From Candidatus Parvarchaeota archaeon (GTDB taxonomy: Archaea; Nanobdellota; Nanobdellia; Parvarchaeales; Parvarchaeaceae), in assembly GCA_023488405.1 (NCBI GenBank), contig JAMDDW010000049.1:1-12721 (forward strand): a stretch of 12,721 nt of DNA. The letters run 5' to 3'. Positions within the stretch are counted from its first letter, which is position 1, and every line of letters begins with the position of its first letter. The position numbers and the translations under genes were made by a program. Shown piece by piece: positions 1 through 6,135 of this stretch. Under the pieces are notes generated by a model, which did not search any database, was not told the DNA's origin, and worked only from the letters and a program-made list of their open reading frames with translations.

Positions 1-22
1 GTTCTGTTTATTTAAACAGAAC
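1..22. repeat. 22-base palindrome at window edge, candidate operator or hairpin
   Basis: Two perfect 10-base arms, GTTCTGTTTA and TAAACAGAAC, are separated by TT. The dyad begins at the first base of the window, so it may extend further left. No T-run follows it, which argues against a bacterial-type terminator. It lies 70 bases before the first start codon and could be an operator for that gene, or part of the end of whatever lies upstream. Confidence 0.6.
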
Positions 23-60
23 ATACTAATTAACAAGTATACTGAAAAATACAAATCGCT

Positions 61-80
61 TTATCCCGGATTCAGGATAA
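61..80. repeat. Short dyad upstream of first gene
   Basis: TTATCC (61-66) and GGATAA (75-80) are perfect inverted arms around an 8-base spacer, 11 bases before the ATG at 92. It could form a small leader hairpin or serve as a regulator half-site pair. Six-base arms in AT-rich DNA can arise by chance. Confidence 0.3.
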
Positions 81-91
81 GATAACCATAT

Positions 92-817
92 ATGAAGGTT
101 TTATTCCCTAAAAGAGAACCCAAGTGTATTGAAACCTATGAAGGTATAAATGAAGGTTCTAATCTGTATAAATTGCTGCTTGATACAGGACCAATAATAA
201 CAGAAGCATTACTCAACTTTTATGCAAAAAGAGGAGATAAAAGCTTATACAAAAATGTAATAAACAAGAAAAATCTCCCCTATTTTTCCAGCTATGTAAA
301 CCATTTCAATTCTCTTGAAAAGAAATTGATCGTTACTGTAAGCGACAGCTATAGAGAACTTCAGGAAATGAAGGGCTATGAGCTGGAAGCAGTATACAGT
401 GTATTGGATTCCAGTAATGATATCTGCGCAAGCAATGTGTGGGGAGAAAAGTATGCTAGTATCATAAAAACAAGGAACAAAATATTGAAAGATGAAGTAG
501 ATCTTTCAAGTAGATTGCCAAAGCTTGATTACACTCATTCTGTAAATATAAATTATGCGCATCTTTTTTCGTATGATTTCAAAAAGGACATGGATCCCAG
601 GAAGGCAAAGGCCTTGCTTTACAAGAAGACTTTAAAAATTGGACAGGACCCAAAGGTGTACACTGATTTTAATCTTTTCTCTTTAAAGGACAAAGCAAGC
701 ATTGCAATAGCATTTTACGGCAGGGCCATAGAGTTTACTGACTTCATGGATATGTTCAATTCGATTAATTATTCCGTTAATAAAGGAGAGGGCAGTAACG
801 TAAAACCTATATTATAA
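92..817 (+). CDS. Hypothetical protein, 241 aa
   Basis: I do not recognise this protein. It is a soluble-looking chain of 241 residues, rich in Lys, Tyr, Ser and Asn, with no hydrophobic segment long enough for a membrane span and no signal peptide. No nucleotide-binding, metal-binding or DNA-binding motif is evident. There are only two cysteines, one near the N-terminus (PKC) and one mid-chain (DICAS). The ATG at 92 is the first start in a long uninterrupted frame. It has no good ribosome binding site: a GGATAA at 75-80 is too distant and weak. A short dyad TTATCC-N8-GGATAA (61-80) sits just upstream, and the palindrome at 1-22 further out. It reads in the same direction as two further unknown genes (867 and 1240), separated from the first by 49 bases, so the three may be related in function. 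Codon use matches the rest of the window, which supports a real gene. Confidence 0.72.
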   Translation: MKVLFPKREPKCIETYEGINEGSNLYKLLLDTGPIITEALLNFYAKRGDKSLYKNVINKKNLPYFSSYVNHFNSLEKKLIVTVSDSYRELQEMKGYELEAVYSVLDSSNDICASNVWGEKYASIIKTRNKILKDEVDLSSRLPKLDYTHSVNINYAHLFSYDFKKDMDPRKAKALLYKKTLKIGQDPKVYTDFNLFSLKDKASIAIAFYGRAIEFTDFMDMFNSINYSVNKGEGSNVKPIL

Positions 818-834
818 AGAAAATAAAGAAAAAG

Positions 835-842
835 TATTAATA
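835..842 (+). promoter_or_regulatory. Candidate archaeal TATA box for gene at 867
   Basis: TATTAATA preceded by an A-rich stretch (BRE-like) is centred about 28 bases before the ATG at 867. That is the spacing expected if transcription starts at the start codon, giving a leaderless message. The absence of a Shine-Dalgarno sequence before 867 agrees. Confidence 0.4.
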
Positions 843-866
843 ACATTGTTTATCTAATAGAACGCT

Positions 867-1262
867 ATGCAAAACAAAAAGACAGATATAGAGCAGGGAA
901 TTAACAGCAAATATAGGCATGCTTTAGAGGAGCTTTGTAATATTTCTACTGAGGAAATATCAAAGAAGGTATTCGGCATACAATATTCTAAGATTTTAGA
1001 TGAGCTTTCGTATATTATTGAAAACGGTTATAAAAGCGTATTGGATTATTCTTATATTTTAAACACTGAAGAAATGAAGGACGTTACCAAAGATTATATG
1101 CGCTCTATTTTCGAAAAAGGCCTTAAAAAAGTCGAATACAGCAATTTTAATATAGATTTCAACGATAAAAGACAAGTTAAAACCGGAATATACGGTTATA
1201 CCGTAGCTCATGTGTACAAAATTCTTTTTAAGCAGAACAATGGTAAAAAATCAAGAGAATGA
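867..1262 (+). CDS. Hypothetical protein, 131 aa
   Basis: I do not recognise this protein. It is 131 residues and looks predominantly helical (long charged amphipathic stretches around residues 15-45 and 65-90), soluble, without signal peptide or membrane span. The C-terminus is basic (QNNGKKSRE). The start ATG at 867 lacks a ribosome binding site but has a TATA-like box at leaderless distance, so it may head a two-gene unit. Its 3' end overlaps the next gene by 23 bases (start at 1240) or 53 bases (start at 1210), a strong hint of co-translation. Only 49 bases separate it from the unknown gene at 92. The function cannot be inferred from the sequence. It may partner the product of the overlapping gene. 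Confidence 0.68.
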   Translation: MQNKKTDIEQGINSKYRHALEELCNISTEEISKKVFGIQYSKILDELSYIIENGYKSVLDYSYILNTEEMKDVTKDYMRSIFEKGLKKVEYSNFNIDFNDKRQVKTGIYGYTVAHVYKILFKQNNGKKSRE

Positions 1263-1536
1263 ACGATTGGAAGAGCTGCTCTTTGATTGCAGTTTAACGT
1301 TGTTTGGAAAGCCGAATTTGGATGTTTTTTCAAGGGCTAACGATCTCAAAAGTCATTTAGAGACAGATTCATTGGTTTACTCTTCAAGCTATGAGGTTTT
1401 TAATCCAGAAACTGTTGCGATTGACCTTCATTTTTACACCATATCAAACAAATACGAATTAAAAAACAAGCTTATCAACCTTTCAAATCAGTATTCTTTT
1501 GGCTTATCTTATAAGATACACGAACTTAAGCAGTAA
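1240..1536 (+). CDS. Hypothetical protein, 98 aa
   Basis: I do not recognise this small soluble protein. It has about 98 residues if the ATG at 1240 is used, or 108 from an upstream ATG at 1210. I prefer 1240 because the extra N-terminus from 1210 (MCTKFFLSRT) is the out-of-frame reading of the preceding gene and the shorter form reduces the overlap from 53 to 23 bases. Neither start has a clear ribosome binding site, so translation is probably coupled to the upstream gene. The chain alternates hydrophobic and polar residues in its second half (VAIDLHFYTIS, FGLSYKIHEL), suggesting beta strands around a helix and so a small alpha/beta fold, but no named family. It ends 12 bases before the stop codon of the convergent sod gene, so the two transcripts must overlap or end inside each other. 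Confidence 0.6.
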   Translation: MVKNQENERLEELLFDCSLTLFGKPNLDVFSRANDLKSHLETDSLVYSSSYEVFNPETVAIDLHFYTISNKYELKNKLINLSNQYSFGLSYKIHELKQ

Positions 1537-1548
1537 AACACAAAGAGA

Positions 1549-2169
1549 TTACTGCTTTTTGTAAACATCCTGGAATTTTACAAATCTTTCATTCAGTTTT
1601 TTCCAGTCCAAATTATTGAAGAATGGCTCTAGGTATTTTGCTTTGTCTGGCCCATAATCAACATAAAATGCGTGTTCATAAACATCTAAAGCTATTATGG
1701 GTATTGAACCCCACACTGCTCCGTCGTTATGTACGTCTGCTAAAAATGTTCTAAGTTTATTGTCAGTAGGGTCTATTGCAAGTATAGCCCACCCTCTGGC
1801 TGCCTTCGCAGTCGCCATCATATCGAGCTTAAAATTTTCAAAGCTTCCGAAGTCCTCATTTATCTTTTTTATAAGTGGCATATCCTCCGAATACTTGCCG
1901 TCTCCTCCGAACATTTCGAAATAAAGTTCATGAAGCAGCTGTCCGCTTGCATTGAATGTTTCTTCTTTCTTTAACGATCTAAACTCGCTGTAATTTGCAT
2001 TTGCGGCGGCTTTATCAACTGTTTTAAGCTTGTTGTGTACTTCATTTCTTTTCTTTACATAGCCTGCGTAGTGCACATCATGGTGGAAACTTATTTGTTT
2101 CTCAGAAAACCCTTCTAAAGATTTATAATTTAGTTTTTGTACTTCATACTGATCATCGTAGTTTGCCAT
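1549..2169 (-). CDS. sod: Superoxide dismutase, Fe/Mn family
   Basis: Converts superoxide to oxygen and hydrogen peroxide in the cytoplasm; there is no signal peptide. Its 206 residues are normal for the family. The metal ligands are all present: His29 in HHDVHYAGYV, His80 in the second helix (QLLHELYFEMF), and Asp162 and His166 in DVYEHAFY. Tyr37 fills the position of the second-sphere Tyr34 of E. coli SodB. The hydrogen-bonding Gln of bacterial enzymes seems to be replaced by His147 (ADVHNDG), 15 residues before Asp162, with Gly76 four residues before His80. As I recall, that pattern occurs in archaeal and actinobacterial Fe or cambialistic enzymes, so metal choice cannot be read reliably. 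DVYEH replaces the usual DVWEH. The ATG has a strong GGTGA site five bases upstream and a TATA-like box near 2206. It is divergent from the PadR operon and convergent with the gene at 1240. Confidence 0.96.
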   Translation of the reverse strand: MANYDDQYEVQKLNYKSLEGFSEKQISFHHDVHYAGYVKKRNEVHNKLKTVDKAAANANYSEFRSLKKEETFNASGQLLHELYFEMFGGDGKYSEDMPLIKKINEDFGSFENFKLDMMATAKAARGWAILAIDPTDNKLRTFLADVHNDGAVWGSIPIIALDVYEHAFYVDYGPDKAKYLEPFFNNLDWKKLNERFVKFQDVYKKQ

Positions 2170-2173
2170 AAAA

Positions 2174-2178
2174 TCACC
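2174..2178 (-). promoter_or_regulatory. Ribosome binding site of sod
   Basis: On the minus strand GGTGA sits five bases before the ATG at 2169. It fits the archaeal anti-Shine-Dalgarno sequence and fixes the sod start. Confidence 0.7.
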
Positions 2179-2184
2179 GATAAT

Positions 2185-2199
2185 TATAACACAGTTATA
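2185..2199. promoter_or_regulatory. Dyad TATAAC-ACA-GTTATA in sod promoter, candidate operator
   Basis: A 15-base perfect inverted repeat (6-base arms, 3-base spacer) lies between the sod TATA-like box and the predicted transcription start. A bound regulator here would block sod transcription. It differs from the dyad on the padR side, so it would need a different regulator. AT-rich background makes chance possible. Confidence 0.4.
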
Positions 2200-2201
2200 G
2201 T

Positions 2202-2209
2202 ATATAAAA
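2202..2209 (-). promoter_or_regulatory. Candidate TATA box of sod
   Basis: On the minus strand TTTATATA lies about 37 bases before the ATG. It predicts a start near 2180 and a leader of roughly ten bases that just includes the GGTGA ribosome binding site. Confidence 0.5.
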
Positions 2210-2234
2210 TTTTTTATGTTGTAATAGAAAAGTA

Positions 2235-2242
2235 TTTAAATA
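2235..2242 (+). promoter_or_regulatory. Candidate TATA box of padR-ABC operon
   Basis: TTTAAATA preceded by a purine-rich AGAAAAG stretch (BRE-like) predicts transcription from about 2262-2266. This is the best archaeal promoter match in the window, and it drives the padR-ATPase-permease operon. Confidence 0.55.
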
Positions 2243-2261
2243 TAAAATCTATCTTTAATAG

Positions 2262-2278
2262 ATATCGCAAAACGATAT
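2262..2278. promoter_or_regulatory. Dyad ATATCG-N5-CGATAT, candidate PadR operator
   Basis: Perfect 6-base arms flank a CAAAA spacer at the predicted transcription start of the padR operon and before its ribosome binding site. PadR proteins bind as dimers to short dyads in their own promoters, so this is the natural candidate autoregulatory site. The pairing of site and protein is inferred from position only. Confidence 0.5.
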
Positions 2279-2293
2279 TAAGAGGTGAAAAAT

Positions 2294-2812
2294 ATGAAAA
2301 ATAAAGAAGATGACTTTAATGAAATAAACTTCGGATTCAATATAGACCCGAATATGGTACATAAACTTGCACACTCAATGCATGGGATAACTCGTGGATT
2401 TGGAATAAAGTACTGGATACTTATGTTAGTCTCAAAGGAAAAAATGACTGGTGCACAGATGATAGACAAGATATACGAAATGAGCTTCGGTTTCTGGAGG
2501 CCTTCTCCGGGAAGTATATACTCTATATTAAAATATCTGTCAGAAAGCGGTTTTGTGAAAGTAGAACAGAATGACAACAAAAAATACTACTCGATTACTG
2601 ATAAAGGGAAGGAGTATCTAGACAGTTCCTGGTTCCCATGGAGATCTGCTTCTTCATTTATGAACAAGGACGAGGGAACGAGCATAGATGAGACCATAGA
2701 GACTTTAGATAATCTATCTGAGTTTATATCAGAAAAGGAAAAGCTTCTCAGCAAGGAAAACAAGAAAACATTAAAAAAGATAGATGATAGGCTGCATAGT
2801 TTGCTGAAGTAA
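2294..2812 (+). CDS. PadR-family transcriptional regulator
   Basis: A 172-residue winged-helix repressor of the PadR family, likely sensing a toxic or envelope-active compound and controlling the export genes behind it. The hallmark recognition-helix segment FWRPSPGSIYSILKYL is intact (about residues 70-85), preceded by MTGAQMIDKIYEM. The wing (KVEQNDNKKYYSITDKGKEYL) follows. The C-terminal part, about residues 130-172, is highly charged and helical (ETIETLDNLSEFISEKEKLL), as expected for the dimerisation helices. I chose the ATG at 2294 because GAGGTG (2282-2287) lies six bases upstream. An in-frame GTG at 2285 falls inside that ribosome binding site and is rejected. An N-terminal extension of about 20 residues rich in Asp, Asn and Phe precedes the domain. 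The ABC ATPase starts six bases after the stop, so the genes form one operon. Confidence 0.93.
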   Translation: MKNKEDDFNEINFGFNIDPNMVHKLAHSMHGITRGFGIKYWILMLVSKEKMTGAQMIDKIYEMSFGFWRPSPGSIYSILKYLSESGFVKVEQNDNKKYYSITDKGKEYLDSSWFPWRSASSFMNKDEGTSIDETIETLDNLSEFISEKEKLLSKENKKTLKKIDDRLHSLLK

Positions 2813-2818
2813 ACTAAA

Positions 2819-3598
2819 ATGGAATACTCCATAGTTGCGGATAAATTGACAAAGAAATTCGGGGATTTTACCGCAGATAATGCAATAAGCTTGAAGGTAA
2901 AAGATGGTGAAATATTCGGTATTTTAGGCCCAAATGGAGCAGGAAAAACCACTTTGATAAGCATGCTTACCACTTTGATAAAGCCGACAAGCGGACATGC
3001 ATATGTACTTGGACATGACGTAATGAAAGACGCATTGGAAGTTAGGAAGTCTATAGGAGTCATAACAGAAAAAGTAACTATGTATCCGCCGCTTACTGCA
3101 GAGGAGAACTTAATGTTTTTTGGAAGATTATACGGAATAAACAAGAAGGATCTTGAACAGAGGATAAACAAGGGTTTAGAAGAGTTCCAGCTGTCTAAAT
3201 TCAGAAAAAGACCCGTAGGCACCTTTTCTTTGGGTATGAAAAGGAGATTGGATTTAGTTAGAGTGCTGTTAAATGAACCCAAGGTATTCTTTTTGGATGA
3301 ACCTACGGTTGGTTTAGATCCAATAACAGTTTCGTTCATAAAGAAAAAAATAAGGGACATAAACAAGAAAGGAAGCACAATAATACTTACAACACATATA
3401 ATGCAGGATGCTGACGAGCTTTCCGACAGGGTTGCATTGATAGATCACGGAAATTTAATGGTCTGTGATACTCCTAGAAATTTAAAGAAAAAATTGGGCA
3501 AAAATGCAACCTTAGAGAATGTTTTCATACACTACGCAGGTGCTGAATTGAGAGATGAGACTGAAAAGATGAGCCTAGCTCCAAGGAGAGGCATGTGA
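2819..3598 (+). CDS. ABC transporter ATP-binding protein, drug/ABC-2 type
   Basis: The ATPase subunit of an ABC-2 type exporter, powering the permease encoded next. It has 259 residues. Walker A is GPNGAGKTT (37-45), the signature is FSLGM (135-139), Walker B is VFFLDEP (155-161), the D-loop is GLDP and the switch histidine is His192 in TTH. The Leu in place of the second-position Gly of LSGGQ is found in BcrA-like antibiotic-resistance ATPases. The Q-loop glutamine seems replaced by Glu83 (GVITEKVTMYPPLT). A C-terminal tail of about 50 residues after the core (KKLGKNATLENVFIHY and onwards) is the usual regulatory extension of this group. The ATG at 2819 lies six bases after padR, without a clear ribosome binding site. 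The stop overlaps the permease start. The substrate cannot be read from the sequence. Confidence 0.95.
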   Translation: MEYSIVADKLTKKFGDFTADNAISLKVKDGEIFGILGPNGAGKTTLISMLTTLIKPTSGHAYVLGHDVMKDALEVRKSIGVITEKVTMYPPLTAEENLMFFGRLYGINKKDLEQRINKGLEEFQLSKFRKRPVGTFSLGMKRRLDLVRVLLNEPKVFFLDEPTVGLDPITVSFIKKKIRDINKKGSTIILTTHIMQDADELSDRVALIDHGNLMVCDTPRNLKKKLGKNATLENVFIHYAGAELRDETEKMSLAPRRGM

Positions 3599-4797
3599 TG
3601 GTATTCAAAGCCTTAAATGATGCATTTATTGTAGCTAAAAGAGATCTGATAGAGCTTTACAGGACACCTTTTAGACTTATAATGATGTTTGTCTTTCCAG
3701 TACTTATAATAATGTTGTTTGGTTTTATGTTTCCTTCGACATCTAGCTTTAATGGCGTTCACATAGGCATAGTAAACAACGACAGCGGGTTTACTTTGAA
3801 TGGACAGACAATTTACTTAAGTAATTCCTTCATATCCCTTGTAAAATACAATTCCAGCATTACCTTTAGCAATTATTCTTCGTTGGCTTCTGCAGAATCC
3901 GCTTTAAGGGCCGGAACTATTGATTCAATATTGTACTTCCCAAAGAATTTCACAAGCGTAAGTCTCTCTGATCAGCCTACTCAATTAAAGCTGGTAACAA
4001 ACCCAACTTCTCCTACGCTAGAGGAATACATAAATGCTAAGGTATCAGTAGCGTCAACCGTTCTTTCTGCAGAAATCATCAATGGTACAGTTTCTAAATT
4101 GAATTCAGAGCTTGTTGCTCTACCAAAGATAAACCCACAGTTTGTAATTTCCCCAGTAGTTGTAAGCTCTGTTCCAATACTTTCCGGGAATTACTTTGAT
4201 TTTATCGGCCCTGGCTTAATAATGCTGCTAAGCATGATGGCAGGTTTAACTGCTTTAGGTTCAGCATTAAGCAGGGAAAAGGAAGATGGAACTATAACGG
4301 CTGTAATGCTTTCTCCGATAAGAACCGGTTCCTTCCTTACTGGAAAGATGCTTTCACAGTTGGTAAGAAGCCTAATACAGTCTGCTGTGGTTGTTATTCT
4401 TGTAATTCTTCTTTTCCATATGAGTTTTAATGGTAATATCCTACTTACTGCAGCCATATTGATTCTAGGGATATTCGGTTTTCTAGGTTTAGGGCTTTTA
4501 GTAACCGCATTGACAAAAGACCAGGAAACCTCTCAGCTTTTGCTAAATCTAGTTTTCTTTCCAATGCTGTTTTTGAGCGGAGTTCTTTATCCACTGCAGG
4601 AATTACCAGCAGTTGTAGCAGACATAGCGAGGTTCCTGCCGTTGACTTATGGAGTTCAGGCTTTCAGGCAGGTAGTTGTCTTCAATGCTTCGATTGGTTC
4701 AGTTTGGTCATCAATGCTTATACTGTTTTTATTTGGCGCGGTCTCACTTGCAATTGCGGTTCCAGTCTTTCTTATAAAGAAGAGCAGTGGTAATTAG
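3598..4797 (+). CDS. ABC-2 type transporter permease
   Basis: The membrane subunit of the exporter, 399 residues from the ATG at 3598. It has the ABC-2 / DrrB-YhgE layout: one N-terminal span (about 26-46, FRLIMMFVFPVLIIMLFGFMF), a large extracytoplasmic domain (about 48-200, rich in Ser, Thr and Asn and opening with HIGIVNNDSG), and then five further spans (about 202-224, 254-275, 282-305, 317-337 and 366-391). The cytoplasmic loop SREKEDGTITAVMLSPIRTGSFLTGK after the second span is the typical ABC-2 coupling segment. The start overlaps the ATPase stop: TGATG gives a 1-base overlap, and an in-frame GTG three bases earlier is an alternative giving a 4-base overlap. AAGGAG at 3583-3588 serves either. 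Paired with the ATPase, it probably exports a hydrophobic or amphipathic molecule under control of the PadR repressor. Confidence 0.93.
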   Translation: MVFKALNDAFIVAKRDLIELYRTPFRLIMMFVFPVLIIMLFGFMFPSTSSFNGVHIGIVNNDSGFTLNGQTIYLSNSFISLVKYNSSITFSNYSSLASAESALRAGTIDSILYFPKNFTSVSLSDQPTQLKLVTNPTSPTLEEYINAKVSVASTVLSAEIINGTVSKLNSELVALPKINPQFVISPVVVSSVPILSGNYFDFIGPGLIMLLSMMAGLTALGSALSREKEDGTITAVMLSPIRTGSFLTGKMLSQLVRSLIQSAVVVILVILLFHMSFNGNILLTAAILILGIFGFLGLGLLVTALTKDQETSQLLLNLVFFPMLFLSGVLYPLQELPAVVADIARFLPLTYGVQAFRQVVVFNASIGSVWSSMLILFLFGAVSLAIAVPVFLIKKSSGN

Positions 4798-4802
4798 GAT
4801 AA

Positions 4803-4810
4803 TTATAAAA
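4803..4810 (+). promoter_or_regulatory. Candidate TATA box before HAD gene
   Basis: TTATAAAA is centred about 28 bases before the ATG at 4835. A GAGGT at 4820-4824 lies between, ten bases before the ATG. If the box is used the transcript would begin near the start codon, and the GAGGT would matter only for read-through from the ABC operon, whose end shows no T-rich terminator. Confidence 0.4.
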
Positions 4811-4834
4811 GTATGGGTTGAGGTATTAAAATAG

Positions 4835-5635
4835 ATGGACAATGACTTAAAGGAGCTTATAAAAAGCAAGGAGCTTTTCCTTTTGGACGGAGACGGAACC
4901 TTATACCTTTGGGATAAACCATTTTTATCTTCTTCTGCTTTTTTGAGAAAGTTAATTCAGCTTAAAAAGAAATTCATAATTCTAAGCAACAATGATTCAG
5001 AGAGCAAGAAGAAAAGGTTAATGTTTCTGGATAAGATGTTCAAAATCAAACTAAAGGAGGAGCAGCTTCTCCTTCCAAACGATTTAGTAGAAGATTTTTT
5101 AATTAAAAAGAATATCAAAAGGTTTGATGGCGTAATCTCAAATGATTTCTTAAGGGAACTTGTGTCAAAGGGATTTGTATTTGATAAAGAAAAACCCGAA
5201 ATAGTAATAGTTGGATTTGATGTAAATTTAAACTATGAAAAATTGATGAGGAATATAGATCACATAAATAAGGGAGTCAAGTTTCTACTTACGCATAATG
5301 ACCCTTTGTGTCCTTACAAGGGAGGAAAGGAGATACCCGACGCTGGCTTGATAATAAACCTTATAACACGGGCCGTGAAAAGGGAACCAGATTACATGTT
5401 TGGGAAGCCATTTAAGTCTACCGTAGATTACATTACCCAAAAATATAAAATTAAAAGAGATAAAATGCTGATAGTGGGAGATAGAATAAATACAGACATA
5501 AAAATGGCCAATGAAAGTGGGATAGACTCCATTTGGATAATTAATGATCAGGCTGCAAAAAAAGAAGGGCAGTACAGACCAAATGAAAAAGTGCATTCAA
5601 TTGATGCTCTTTACAATCAAATAAAGAATCTGTGA
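4835..5635 (+). CDS. HAD-superfamily IIA phosphatase (NagD/phosphoglycolate phosphatase-like)
   Basis: A cytoplasmic phosphohydrolase of 266 residues with a complete HAD catalytic set. Motif I is LLDGDGTLY (nucleophile Asp18, acid/base Asp20), motif II is ILSNN (Ser51), motif III is the lysine of FGKPFKS (Lys191), and motif IV is VGDRINTDI (Asp216, Asp221) for magnesium. The cap inserted between motifs II and III, with THNDPLCPYKGG and then EIPDAGLIINLI, is the C2 cap of subclass IIA, which includes NagD, phosphoglycolate phosphatases and glycerol-phosphate phosphatases. The large residue Tyr24 after DGDGTL and the Gly between the two aspartates are unremarkable variants. The substrate cannot be fixed by sequence. 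The glycerol genes 1.3 kb downstream make a glycerol phosphate worth testing, though the gene is not in that operon. A T-rich stretch follows the stop. Confidence 0.88.
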   Translation: MDNDLKELIKSKELFLLDGDGTLYLWDKPFLSSSAFLRKLIQLKKKFIILSNNDSESKKKRLMFLDKMFKIKLKEEQLLLPNDLVEDFLIKKNIKRFDGVISNDFLRELVSKGFVFDKEKPEIVIVGFDVNLNYEKLMRNIDHINKGVKFLLTHNDPLCPYKGGKEIPDAGLIINLITRAVKREPDYMFGKPFKSTVDYITQKYKIKRDKMLIVGDRINTDIKMANESGIDSIWIINDQAAKKEGQYRPNEKVHSIDALYNQIKNL

Positions 5636-5670
5636 ATTTTTTATTTCTTTTTATTTAAATTGTTTCTTTG
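5636..5670 (+). terminator. T-rich transcription terminator after HAD gene
   Basis: Directly after the stop come runs of T (ATTTTTTATTTC and onwards to TTGTTTCTTTG). Multiple T-tracts without a hairpin are the usual archaeal termination signal. Confidence 0.5.
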
Positions 5671-5733
5671 CTAGGCACCATTCTTATTTATGCACATAAT
5701 GCAGTTTATTAATCTCCAAACCCTGTTATTACT

Positions 5734-6135
5734 ATGATAAACGCTGAAATAAAAGAATATTCTCCAGGAAAGTGCAATATAGGGCCCAAGGAAATCCGGA
5801 AAAGGTACCTGGCAGGGTTTTTAGGATTCATTGTTGCTGCAATACTTTTTGTCTTTCTTTCATTTTTTAGGGTAGGTTACTTACTCTTTATAATATTGAT
5901 ATTCCCCCTGTTTTTGGGGTTTATAGGTTTTTATCAGGGATACAAAAAGTTTTGTGTTGCAAATGCCATCGCAGGCATTTATGTATTTTCTGATACTAAA
6001 AAAGGCTCAATAAAGGACAAGAAATCACACAGAATTGACTTAAAGAAAGCGCTCACCTTAATAACATACTCATTTATATCTGCCGCAATGCTTACAATGG
6101 TTATAACCTTAATTGTGTATTACCTGGTGATTTGA
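5734..6135 (+). CDS. Small membrane protein with conserved-looking Cys motif, 133 aa
   Basis: A 133-residue membrane protein of unknown function with about three spans (near residues 26-45, 47-67 and 107-131). Two short motifs stand out: KCNIGPKEIRKRYLAG before the first span (Cys14) and YKKFCVANAIAGIY after the second (Cys74). With two spans between them, both cysteines lie on the same face. The basic loop at 89-105 suggests that this is the cytoplasmic side. The motif pair resembles one I have seen in small uncharacterised bacterial membrane proteins (CxIG..E...R and a later FC/CA), but I cannot name the family. The stop TGA shares a base with the next ATG (TGATG), so it heads a tightly coupled three-gene set. 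A TATA-like TTATTTA at 5684-5690 would give a leader of about 20 bases. No ribosome binding site is evident. Confidence 0.82.
   Translation: MINAEIKEYSPGKCNIGPKEIRKRYLAGFLGFIVAAILFVFLSFFRVGYLLFIILIFPLFLGFIGFYQGYKKFCVANAIAGIYVFSDTKKGSIKDKKSHRIDLKKALTLITYSFISAAMLTMVITLIVYYLVI

Noticed and set aside
1..22. Bacterial-type (hairpin plus T-run) terminator
   Set aside because: The hairpin could form, but no T-run follows and other transcript ends here use T-tracts without hairpins.
1210..1239. Upstream ATG for the 98-residue protein
   Set aside because: It increases the overlap with the preceding gene to 53 bases with no ribosome binding site. It remains possible, because the ATG at 1240 also lacks one.
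2285..2293. GTG start for the PadR gene, three codons upstream
   Set aside because: The GTG is part of the GAGGTG ribosome binding site for the ATG at 2294.
2587..3378. A 263-codon open frame on the minus strand opposite padR and the ABC ATPase
   Set aside because: It is antisense to two genes with intact family motifs. Its product is a low-complexity Ser/Phe/Leu-rich chain typical of a mirror frame, and it has no promoter or ribosome binding site.
5688..5699. TTATG-CA-CATAA dyad before the membrane cassette
   Set aside because: Five-base arms in AT-rich DNA overlapping a TATA-like element are too short to separate from chance.
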